Positions 52,401 through 64,000 of a stretch of DNA of 64,000 bases are shown here, piece by piece. Below the pieces are notes generated by a model. The model ran no database searches and was not told the DNA's origin. It saw only the letters and a program-made list of their open reading frames with translations. Source of the DNA: Doris montereyensis (Eukaryota > Mollusca > Gastropoda > Nudibranchia > Dorididae). Both the position numbers and the translations under genes were made by a program. Location: positions 198,553 to 262,552 of the forward strand of contig JAXRKP010000595.1 of the NCBI GenBank assembly GCA_037039925.1. Direction: 5' to 3'. Position 1 is the first letter of the stretch. The number at the start of each line of letters is the position of its first letter.

Positions 52401-55400
52401 ATTTCTCCTATGTTTAAAATTTCCCACTTACTAAAAAGGTCTAGAGTTCTGATTTTTCTAGGACAGTTAGTCCTCAGCTCATAGATGACAGTAAAAGAGA
52501 AAGATTTGGAATATATTTTTCATCTTACAGTTAATCTCAAGCTCATGTCATGACCATTAATTAAAATTGTTAAAATTGTTGTTTTTTTGGCTACATCATT
52601 TCTCCTATGTTTAAGATTTCCCACTTACTAAAAAGGTCTAGAGTTCTGATTTTTCTAGGACAGTTAGTCCTCAGCTCATAGATGACAGTAAAAGAGAAAG
52701 ATTTGGAATATGTTTTTCATCTTATAGTTAATCTCAAGCTCATATCAGGACCATGAATTAAAATTGTTGAAATTGTTGCTTTTTGGCTACATCATTTCTC
52801 CTATGTTTAAGATTTCCCACTTACTAAAAAGGTCTAGAGTTCTGATTTTTCTAGGACAGTTAGTCCTAAGCTCATAGATGACAGTAAAAGAGAAAGATTT
52901 GGAATATGTTCTTCATCTTCCAGTTAATCTCCAGCTCATATCATGACCATTAATTAAAATTGGTAAAATTGTTGGTTTTTGGCTACTTTTTTTCGCCTAT
53001 GTTTAAAATTTCCCACTTACTAAAAAGGTCTAGAGTTCTCATTTTTCTAGGACAGTTAGTCCTCAGGTCATAGATGACAGTAAAAGAGACAGATTTTGAA
53101 ATATGTGTTTCATCTTACAGTTAATCTCAAGCTCATGTCATGACCATTAATTAAAATGGGTAAAATTGTTGGTTTTTGTCTACATTTTTTCTCCTATGTT
53201 TAAAATTTCCCACTTACTAAAAAGGTCTAGAGTTCTCATTTTTCTAGGACAGTTAGTCCTCAGCTCATAGATGACAGTAAAAGAGAAAGATTTGGAATAC
53301 ATTTTTCATCTTACAATTAATCTCAAGCTCATATCATGACCATGAATTAATATTGTTGAAATTGTTGCTTTTTTGGCTACATCATTTCTCCTATGTTTAA
53401 GATTTCCCACTTACTAAAAAGGTCTAGAGTTCTGATTTTTCTAGGACAGTTAGTCCTCAGCTCATAGATGACAGTAAAAGAGACAGATTTGGAATATATG
53501 TTTCATCTTACAGTTAATCTCAAGTTCATGTCATGACCATTAATTAAAATTGGTAAAATTGTTGGTTTTTGGCTACATTTTTTCTCCTATGTTTAAAATT
53601 TCCCACTTACTAAAAAGGTCTAGAGTTCTGATTTTTCTAGGACAGTTAGTCCTCAGCTCATAGATGACAGTAAAAGAGAAAGATTTGGAATACATTTTTC
53701 ATCTTACAGTTAATCTCAAGCTCATATCATGACCATTAATTAAAATTGTTAAAATTGTTGCTTTTTGGCTACATCATTTCTCCTATGTTTAAGATTTCCC
53801 ACTTACTAAAAAGGTCTAGAGTTCTGATTTTTCTAGGACAGTTAGTCCTCAGCTCATAGATGACAGTAAAAGAGAAAGATTTGGAATATGTTTTTCATCT
53901 TACAGTTAATCTCAAGCTCATATCATGACCATTAATTAAAATTGTTAAAATTGTTGCTTTTTTGGCTACATCATTTCTCCTATGTTTAAGATTTCCCACT
54001 TACTAAAAAAGGTCTAGAGTTCTGATTTTTCTAGGACAGTTAGTCCTCAGCTCATAGATGACAGTAAAAGAGAAAGATTTGGAATATGTTTTTCATCTTA
54101 CAGTTAATCTCAAGCTCATATCATGACCATTAATTAAAATTGTTAAAATTGTTGGTTTTTGGCTACATCATTTCTCCTATGTTTAAAATTTCCCACTTAC
54201 TAAAAAGGTCTAGAGTTCTGATTTTTCTAGGACAGTTAGTCCTCAGCTCATAGATGACAGTAAAAGAGAAAGATTTGGAATATGTTTTTCATCTTACAGT
54301 TAATCTCAAGCTCATATCATGACCATTAATTAAAATTGTTAAAATTGTTGCTTTTTGGCTACATCATTTCTCCTATGTTTAAAATTTCCCACTTACTAAA
54401 AAGGTCTAGAGTTCTGATTTTTCTAGGACAGTTAGTCCTCAGCTCATAGATGACAGTAAAAGAGAAAGATTTGGAATATGTTTTTCATCTTACAGTTAAT
54501 CTCAAGCTCATATCATGACCATTAATTAAAATTGGTTAAAATTGTTGCTTTTTGGCTACATCATTTCTCCTATGTTTAAGATTTCCCACTTACTAAAAAG
54601 GTCTAGAGTTCTGATTTTTCTAGGACAGTTAGTCCTCAGCTCATAGATGACAGTAAAAGAGAAAGATTTGGAATATGTTTTTCATCTTACAGTTAATCTC
54701 AAGCTCATATCATGACCATTAATTAAAATTGGTTAAAATTGTTTTTTTTTTGGCTACATCATTTCTCCTATGTTTAAGATTTCCCACTTACTAAAAAGGT
54801 CTAGAGTTCTGATTTTTCTAGGACAGTTAGTCCTCAGCTCATAGATGACAGTAAAAGAGAAAGATTTGGAATATGTTTTTCATCTTACAGTTAATCTCAA
54901 GCTCATTCATGACCATTAATTAAAATTGTTAAAATTGTTGTTTTTTTGGCTACATCATTTCTCCTATGTTTAAGATTTCCCACTTACTAAAAAGGTCTAG
55001 AGTTCTGATTTTTCTAGGACAGTTAGTCCTCAGCTCATAGATGACAGTAAAAGAGAAAGATTTGGAATATATTTTTCATCTTACAGTTAATCTCAAGCTC
55101 ATGTCATGACCATTAATTAAAATGGTTAAAATTGTTTGTTTTTTTTTGGCTACATCATTTCTCCTATGTTTTAAATTTCCCACTTACTAAAAAGGTCTAG
55201 AGTTCTGATTTTTCTAGGACAGTTAGTCCTCAGCTCATAGATGACAGTAAAAGAGAAAGATTTGGAATATGTTTTTCATCTTACAGTTAATCTCAAGCTC
55301 ATATCATGACCATTAATTAAAATTGGTAAAATTGTTGGTTTTTGGCTACATCATTTCTCCTATGTTTAAGATTTCCCACTTACTAAAAAGGTCTAGAGTT

Positions 55401-58400
55401 CTGATTTTTCTAGGACAGTTAGTCCTCAGCTCATAGATGACAGTAAAAGAGAAAGATTTGGAATATGTTTTTCATCTTACAGTTAATCTCAAGCTCATAT
55501 CATGACCATTAATTAAAATTGGTAAAATTGTTGTTTTTTGGCTTTTTTTTCTCCTATGTTTAAAATTTCCCACTTACTAAAAAGGTCTAGAGTTCTGATT
55601 TTTCTAGGACAGTTAGTCCTCAGCTCATAGATGACAGTAAAAGAGAAAGATTTGGAATATGTTTTTCATCTTACAGTTAATCTCAAGCTCATGTCATGAC
55701 CATTAATTAAAATTGGTAAAATTGTTGGTTTTTGTCTACATTTTTTCTCCTATGTTTAAAATTTCCCACTTACTAAAAAGGTCTAGAGTTCTGATTTTTC
55801 TAGGACAGTTAGTCCTCAGCTCATAGATGACAGTAAAAGAGAAAGATTTGGAATACATTTTTCATCTTACAATTAATCTCAAGCTCATATCATGACCATG
55901 AATTAATATTGTTGAAATTGTTGCTTTTTTGGCTACATCATTTCTCCTATGTTTAAGATTTCCCACTTACTAAAAAAAAGGTCTAGAGTTCTGATTTTTC
56001 TAGGACAGTTAGTCCTCAGCTCATAGATGACAGTAAAAGAGAAAGATTTGGAATATATGTTTTTCATCTTACAGTTAATCTCAAGCTCATGTCATGACCA
56101 TTAATTAAAATTGGTAAAATTGTTGGTTTTTGGCTACATTTTTTCTCCTATGTTTAAGATTTCCCACTTACTAAAAAGGTCTAGAGTTCTGATTTTTCTA
56201 GGACAGTTAGTCCTCAGCTCATAGATGACAGTAAAAGAGAAAGATTTGGAATATTTTTTTCATCTTACAGTTAATCTCAAGCTCATATCATGACCATTAA
56301 TTAAAATTGTTAAAATTGTTGCTTTTTGGCTACATCATTTCTCCTATGTTTAAGATTTCCCACTTACTAAAAAGGTCTAGAGTTCTGATTTTTCTAGGAC
56401 AGTTAGTCCTCAGCTCATCATAGATGACAGTAAAAGAGAAAGATTTGGAATATGTTTTTCATCTTACAGTTAATCTCAAGCTCATATCATGACCATTAAT
56501 TAAAATTGGTAAAATTGTTGGTTTTTGGCTACATCATTTCTCCTATGTTTAAAATTTCCCACTTACTAAAAAGGTCTAGAGTTCTGATTTTTCTAGGACA
56601 GTTAGTCCTCAGCTCATAGATGACAGTAAAAGAGAAAGATTTGGAATATGTTTTTCATCTTACAGTTAATCTCAAGCTCATATCATGACCATTAATTAAA
56701 ATTGTTAAAATTGTTGTTTTTTTTGGCTACATCATTTCTCCTATGTTTAAGATTTCCCACTTACTAAAAAGGTCTAGAGTTCTGATTTTTCTAGGACAGT
56801 TAGTCCTCAGCTCATAGATGACAGTAAAAGAGAAAGATTTGGAATATGTTTTTCATCTTACAGTTAATCTCAAGCTCATATCATGACCATTAATTAAAAT
56901 TGTTAAAATTGTTGCTTTTTGGCTACATCATTTCTCCTATGTTTAAAATTTCCCACTTACTAAAAAGGTCTAGAGTTCTGATTTTTCTAGGACAGTTAGT
57001 CCTCAGCTCATAGATGACAGTAAAAGAGAAAGATTTGGAATACATTTTTCATCTTACAGTTAATCTCAAGCTCATATCATGACCATGAATTAAAATTGTT
57101 AAAATTGTTGCTTTTTTGGCTACATCATTTCTCCTATGTTTAAGATTTCCCACTTACTAAAAAGGTCTAGAGTTCTGATTTTTCTAGGACAGTTAGTCCT
57201 CAGCTCATAGATGACAGTAAAAGAGAAGAGATTTGGAATATGTTTTCATCTTACAGTTAATCTCAAGCTCATGTCATGACCATTAATTAAAATTGTTAAA
57301 ATTGTTGGTTTTTTGGCTACATTTTCTCCTATGTTTAAAATTTCCCACTTACTAAAAAGGTCTAGAGTTCTGATTTTTCTAGGACAGTTAGTCCTCAGCT
57401 CATAGATGACAGTAAAAGAGAAAGATTTGGAATACATTTTTCATCTTACAGTTAATCTCAAGCTCATATCATGACCATGAATTAATATTGTTGAAATTGT
57501 TGCTTTTTTGGCTACATCATTTCTCCTATGTTTAAGATTTCCCACTTACTAAAAAAAAAGGTCTAGAGTTCTGATTTTTCTAGGACAGTTAGTCCTCAGC
57601 TCATAGATGACAGTAAAAAAGAAAGATTTGGAATATATGTTTCATCTTACAGTTAATCTCAAGTTCATGTCATGACCATTAATTAAAATTGGTAAAATTG
57701 TTGGTTTTTGGCTACATCATTTCTCCTATGTTTAAGATTTCCCACTTACTAAAAAGGTCTAGAGTTCTGATTTTTCTAGGACAGTTAGTCCTCAGCTCAT
57801 AGATGACAGTAAAAGAGAAAGATTTGGAATATGTTTTTCATCTTACAGTTAATCTCAAGCTCATATCATGACCATTAATTAAAATTGTTGAAATTGTTGC
57901 TTTTTTGGCTACATCATTTCTCCTATGTTTAAGATTTCCCACTTACTAAAAAGGTCTAGAGTTCTGATTTTTCTAGGACAGTTAGTCCTCAGCTCATAGA
58001 TGACAGTAAAAGAGAAAGATTTGGAATATATTTTCATCTTCCAGTTAATCTCCAGCTCATATCATGACCATTAATTAAAATTGGTAAAATTGTTGGTTTT
58101 TGGCTACATTTTTTCTCCTATGTTTAAAATTTCCCACTTACTAAAAAGGTCTAGAGTTCTGATTTTTCTAGGACAGTTAGTCCTCAGCTCATAGATGACA
58201 GTAAAAGAGAAAGATTTGGAATATGTTTTTCATCTTACAGTTAATCTCAAGCTCATGTCATGACCATTAATTAAATGGTTAAAATTGTTGTTTTTGGCTA
58301 CATCATTTTCTCCTATGTTTAAAATTTCCCACTTACTAAAAAGGTCTAGAGTTCTGATTTTTCTAGGACAGTTAGTCCTCAGCTCATAGATGACAGTAAA

Positions 58401-61400
58401 AGAGAAAGATTTGGAATATATTTTTCATCTTACAGTTAATCTCAAGCTCATATCATGACCATGAATTAAAATTGTTAAAATTGTTGCTTTTTTGGCTACA
58501 TCATTTCTCCTATGTTTAAGATTTCCCACTTACTAAAAAGGTCTAGAGTTCTGATTTTTCTAGGACAGTTAGTCCTCAGCTCATAGATGACAGTAAAAGA
58601 GAAAGATTTGGAATATATTTTTCATCTTACAGTTAATCTCAAGCTCATATCATGACCATGAATTAAAATTGTTAAAATTGTTGCTTTTTTGGCTACATCA
58701 TTTCTCCTATGTTTAAGATTTCCCACTTACTAAAAAGGTCTAGAGTTCTGATTTTTCTAGGACAGTTAGTCCTCAGCTCATAGATGACAGTAAAAGAGAA
58801 AGATTTGGAATATATTTTTCATCTTACAGTTAATCTCAAGCTCATGTCATGACCATTAATTAAAATTGGTAAAATTGTTGGTTTTTGGCTACATCATTTC
58901 TCCTATGTTTAAAATTTCCCACTTACTAAAAAGGTCTAGAGTTCTGATTTTTCTAGGACAGTTAGTCCTCAGCTCATAGATGACAGTAAAAGAGAAAGAT
59001 TTGGAATATGTTTTTCATCTTACAGTTAATCTCAAGCTCATATCATGACCATGAATTAAAATTGTTGAAATTGTTGCTTTTTTGGCTACATCATTTCTCC
59101 TATGTTTAAGATTTCCCACTTACTAAAAAGGTCTAGAGTTCTGATTTTTCTAGGACAGTTAGTCCTAAGCTCATAGATGACAGTAAAAGAGAAAGATTTG
59201 GAATATGTTTTTCATCTTCCAGTTAATCTCAAGCTCATATCATGACCATTAATTAAAATTGGTAAAATTGTTGGTTTTTGGCTACATTTTTTCTCCTATG
59301 TTTAAAATTTCCCACTTACTAAAAAGGTCTAGAGTTCTGATTTTTCTAGGACAGTTAGTCCTCAGCTCATAGATGACAGTAAAAGAGAAAGATTTGGAAT
59401 ATGTTTTTCATCTTACAGTTAATCTCAAGCTCATGTCATGACCATTAATTAAAATTGTTAAAATTGTTGGTTTTTGGCTACATCATTTCTCCTATGTTTA
59501 AAATTTCCCACTTACTAAAAAGGTCTAGAGTTCTGATTTTTCTAGGACAGTTAGTCCTCAGCTCATAGATGACAGTAAAAGAGAAAGATTTGGAATATAT
59601 TTTTCATCTTACAGTTAATCTCAAGCTCATATCATGACCATTAATTAAAATTGGTTAAAATTGTTGCTTTTTGGCTACATCATTTCTCCTATGTTTAAGA
59701 TTTCCCACTTACTAAAAAGGTCTAGAGTTCTGATTTTTCTAGGACAGTTAGTCCTCAGCTCATAGATGACAGTAAAAGAGAAAGATTTGGAATACATTTT
59801 TCATCTTACAATTAATCTCAAGCTCATATCATGACCATGAATTAAAATTGTTGAAATTGTTGCTTTTTTGGCTACATCATTTCTCCTATGTTTAAGATTT
59901 CCCACTTACTAAAAAGGTCTAGAGTTCTGATTTTTCTAGGACAGTTAGTCCTCAGCTCATAGATGACAGTAAAAGAGAAAGATTTGGAATATGTTTTCAT
60001 CTTACAGTTAATCGCAAGCTCATATCATGACCATTAATTAAAATTGGTAAAATTGTTGGTTTTTGGCTACATTTTTTCTCCTATGTTTAAAATTTCCCAC
60101 TTACTAAAAAGGTCTAGAGTTCTGATTTTTCTAGGACAGTTAGTCCTCAGCTCATAGATGACAGTAAAAGAGAAAGATTTGGAATATGTTTTTCATCTTA
60201 CAGTTAATCTCAAGCTCATATCATGACCATTAATTAAAATTGGTTAAAATTGTTGTTTTTTTGGCTACATCATTTCTCCTATGTTTAAGATTTCCCACTT
60301 ACTAAAAAGGTCTAGAGTTCTGATTTTTCTAGGACAGTTAGTCCTCAGCTCATAGATGACAGTAAAAGAGAAAGATTTGGAATATGTTTTTTCATCTTAC
60401 AGTTAATCTCAAGCTCATATCATGACCATTAATTAAAATTGGTTAAAATTGTTGGTTTTTGGCTACATTTTTTCTCCTATGTTTAAAATTTCCCACTTAC
60501 TAAAAAGGTCTAGAGTTCTGATTTTTCTAGGACAGTTAGTCCTCAGCTCATAGATGACAGTAAAAAGAGAAAGATTTGGAATATTTTTTCATCTTACAGT
60601 TAATCTCAAGCTCATGTCATGACCATTAATTAAAATGGTTAAAATTGTTGGTTTTTGGCTACATCATTTCTCCTATGTTTAAAATTTCCCACTTACTAAA
60701 AAGGTCTAGAGTTCTGATTTTTCTAGGACAGTTAGTCCTCAGCTCATAGATGACAGTAAAAGAGAAAGATTTGGAATACATTTTTCATCTTACAGTTAAT
60801 CTCAAGCTCATATCATGACCATGAATTAAAATTGTTGAAATTGTTGCTTTTTGGCTACATCATTTCTCCTATGTTTAAGATTTCCCACTTACTAAAAAGG
60901 TCTAGAGTTCTGATTTTTCTAGGACAGTTAGTCCTCAGCTCATAGATGACAGTAAAAGAGAAAGATTTGGAATACATTTTTCATCTTACAGTTAATCTCA
61001 AGCTCATATCATGACCATTAATTAAAATTGGTAAAATTGTTGGTTTTTGGCTACATTTTTTCTCCTATGTTTAAAATTTCCCACTTACTAAAAAGGTCTA
61101 GAGTTCTGATTTTTCTAGGACAGTTAGTCCTCAGCTCATAGATGACAGTAAAAGAGAAAGATTTGGAATATATTTTTCATCTTACAGTTAATCTCAAGCT
61201 CATATCATGACCATTAATTAAAATTGTTAAAATTGTTGCTTTTTGGCTACATCATTTCTCCTATGTTTAAGATTTCCCACTTACTAAAAAGGTCTAGAGT
61301 TCTGATTTTTCTAGGACAGTTAGTCCTCAGCTCATAGATGACAGTAAAAGAGAAAGATTTGGAATATATTTTTCATCTTCCAGTTAATCTCAAGCTCATA

Positions 61401-64000
61401 TCATGACCATTAATTAAAATTGGTAAAATTGTTGTTTTTTGGCTACATCATTTCTCCTATGTTTAAAATTTCCCACTTACTAAAAAGGTCTAGAGTTCTG
61501 ATTTTTCTAGGACAGTTAGTCCTCAGCTCATAGATGACAGTAAAAGAGAAAGATTTGGAATATGTTTTTCATCTTAACAGTTAATCTCAAGCTCATGTCA
61601 TGACCATTAATTAAAATTGTTAAAATTGTTGTTTTTGGCTACATCATTTCTCCTATGTTTAAGATTTCCCACTTACTAAAAAGGTCTAGAGTTCTGATTT
61701 TTCTAGGACAGTTAGTCCTAAGCTCATAGATGACAGTAAAAGAGAAAGATTTGGAATATGTTTTTCATCTTACAGTTAATCTCAAGCTCATATCATGACC
61801 ATTAATTAAAATTGTTAAAATTGTTGTTTTTTTGGCTACATCATTTCTCCTATGTTTAAGATTTCCCACTTACTAAAAAGGTCTAGAGTTCTGATTTTTC
61901 TAGGACAGTTAGTCCTCAGCTCATAGATGACAGTAAAAGAGAAAGATTTGGAATATGTTTTTCATCTTACAGTTAATCTCAAGCTCATATCATGACCATG
62001 AATTAAAATTGTTGTAAAATTGTTGCTTTTTGGCTACATCATTTCTCCTATGTTTAAGATTTCCCACTTACTAAAAAGGTCTAGAGTTCTGATTTTTCTA
62101 GGACAGTTAGTCCTCAGCTCATAGATGACAGTAAAAGAGAAAGATTTGGAATATGTTTTTCATCTTACAGTTAATCTCAAGCTCATATCATGACCATTAA
62201 TTAAAATTGTTAAAATTGTTGGTTTTTGGCTACATCATTTCTCCTATGTTTAAAATTTCCCACTTACTAAAAAGGTCTAGAGTTCTGATTTTTCTAGGAC
62301 AGTTAGTCCTCAGCTCATAGATGACAGTAAAAGAGAAAGATTTGGAATATATGTTTCATCTTACAGTTAATCTCAAGCTCATGTCATGACCATTAATTAA
62401 AATTGGTTAAAATTGTTGGTTTTTGGCTACATCATTTCTCCTATGTTTAAAATTTCCCACTTACTAAAAAGGTCTAGAGTTCTGATTTTTCTAGGACAGT
62501 TAGTCCTCAGCTCATAGATGACAGTAAAAGAGAAAGATTTGGAATACATTTTTCATCTTACAGTTAATCTCAAGCTCATATCATGACCATGAATTAAAAT
62601 TGTTGAAATTGTTGTTGAAATTTTTTTTGGCTACATCATTTCTCCTATGTTTAAGATTTCCCACTTACTAAAAAGGTCTAGAGTTCTGATTTTTCTAGGA
62701 CAGTTAGTCCTCAGCTCATAGATGACAGTAAAAGAGAAAGATTTGGAATATATTTTTCATCTTACAGTTAATCTCAAGCTCATGTCATGACCATTAATTA
62801 AAATTGGTAAAATTGTTTTTTTTTGGCTACATCATTTCTCCTATGTTTAAGATTTCCCACTTACTAAAAAGGTCTAGAGTTCTGATTTTTCTAGGACAGT
62901 TAGTCCTCAGCTCATAGATGACAGTAAAAGAGAAAGATTTGGAATATGTTTTTCATCTTACAGTTAATCTCAAGCTCATATCATGACCATGAATTAAAAT
63001 TGTTGAAATTGTTGCTTTTTGGCTACATCATTTCTCCTATGTTTAAGATTTCCCACTTACTAAAAAGGTCTAGAGTTCTGATTTTTCTAGGACAGTTAGT
63101 CCTCAGCTCATAGATGACAGTAAAAGAGAAAGATTTGGAATATGTTTTTCATCTTACAGTTAATCTCAAGCTCATATCATGACCATTAATTAAAATTGGT
63201 AAAATTGTTGGTTTTTGGCTACATCATTTCTCCTATGTTTAAAATTTCCCACTTACTAAAAAGGTCTAGAGTTCTGATTTTTCTAGGACAGTTAGTCCTC
63301 AGCTCATAGATGACAGTAAAAGAGAAAGATTTGGAATATATTTTTCATCTTACAATTAATCTCAAGCTCATATCATGACCATGAATTAAAATTGTTGAAA
63401 TTGTTGCTTTTTTGGCTACATCATTTCTCCTATGTTTAAGATTCCCACTTACTAAAAAGGTCTAGAGTTCTGATTTTTCTAGGACAGTTAGTCCTAAGCT
63501 CATAGATGACAGTAAAAGAGAAAGATTTGGAATATGTTTTTCATCTTACAGTTAATCTCCAAGCTCATATCATGACCATTAATTAAAATTGGTAAAATTG
63601 TTGGTTTTTGGCTACATTTTTTCTCCTATGTTTAAAATTTCCCACTTACTAAAAAGGTCTAGAGTTCTGATTTTTCTAGGACAGTTAGTCCTCAGCTCAT
63701 AGATGACAGTAAAAGAGACAGATTTGGAATATGTGTTTCATCTTACAGTTAATTTCAAGCTCATGTCATGACCATTAATTAAAATTGGTAAAATTGTTGG
63801 TTTTTGGCTACATCATTTCTCCTATGTTTAAAATTTCCCACTTACTAAAAAGGTCTAGAGTTCTGATTTTTCTAGGACAGTTAGTCCTCAGCTCATAGAT
63901 GACAGTAAAAGAGAAAGATTTGGAATATGTTTTTCATCTTACAATTAATCTCAAGCTCATATCATGACCATGAATTAAAATTGTTGAAATTGTTGCTTTT

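Larger units (their letters stand above)
44301..64000. repeat. 196-bp satellite, highly homogeneous segment
   Basis: About 100 units with exact 196-base spacing over long runs; the TCATGACC landmark falls at 46595, 46791, 46987 and 47183 in steps of 196. Between the variable AAATTGTTG region and the CATCTTACAG region most units are identical by eye. Variation concentrates at a few diagnostic sites: CATATCATG or CATGTCATG; CATTAATT or CATGAATT; TTGTTGAAATTG, TTGTTAAAATTG or TTGGTAAAATTG; ACATCATTT or ACATTTTTT; TTTAAGATTT or TTTAAAATTT; CCTCAGC or CCTAAGC; and GGAATATG, GGAATATA or GGAATACA. The array runs off the right end of the window. No gene is seen. Confidence 0.98.

Noticed and set aside
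44301..64000. Mammalian-type CENP-B box
   Set aside because: No sequence resembling the TTCG...CGGGA core is seen. The dyad present is different.

Overview
The window is almost entirely one AT-rich tandem satellite with a monomer of about 196 bp. A single 3.2 kb DNA transposon interrupts it at about 35.73-38.91 kb. No intact protein-coding gene, tRNA, rRNA or CRISPR array is visible. The long satellite array, GT-AG introns, microsatellites and a decayed multi-exon transposon gene all indicate a eukaryotic, probably heterochromatic or pericentromeric, region. The transposon protein resembles, from memory and without a search, a group of transposon-associated proteins common in invertebrates such as molluscs and cnidarians. 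A marine invertebrate host is therefore my best guess, but this is inference.

Layout. 1-30.5 kb: clearly recognisable but diverged monomers with many point changes, small indels, several truncated or scrambled units, and traces of higher-order duplication. 30.5-34.15 kb: the array decays into shortened, heavily deleted monomers, worst at about 32.4-34.15 kb. 34.15-35.73 kb: recognisable diverged monomers return. 35.73-38.91 kb: the transposon, with 30-31 bp terminal inverted repeats and a minus-strand pseudogene of at least four exons. 38.91-44.3 kb: diverged to intermediate monomers, with the satellite resuming in register after the insertion. 44.3-64.0 kb: about 100 very similar monomers that differ mainly at a small set of diagnostic positions.

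Reading it together: this looks like a satellite array with an old, decaying segment that has received a transposon, next to a recently homogenised segment running off the right end. The transposon gene has stops and frameshifts and appears to lack the catalytic part of a transposase, so this copy is dead or non-autonomous. The most rewarding items are the element itself (family and terminal structure), the abrupt homogeneity gradient, the higher-order duplications, and a conserved dyad (AGGAC-N5-GTCCT) present in most monomers. All statements of similarity rest on reading by eye; no alignment or database search was run.
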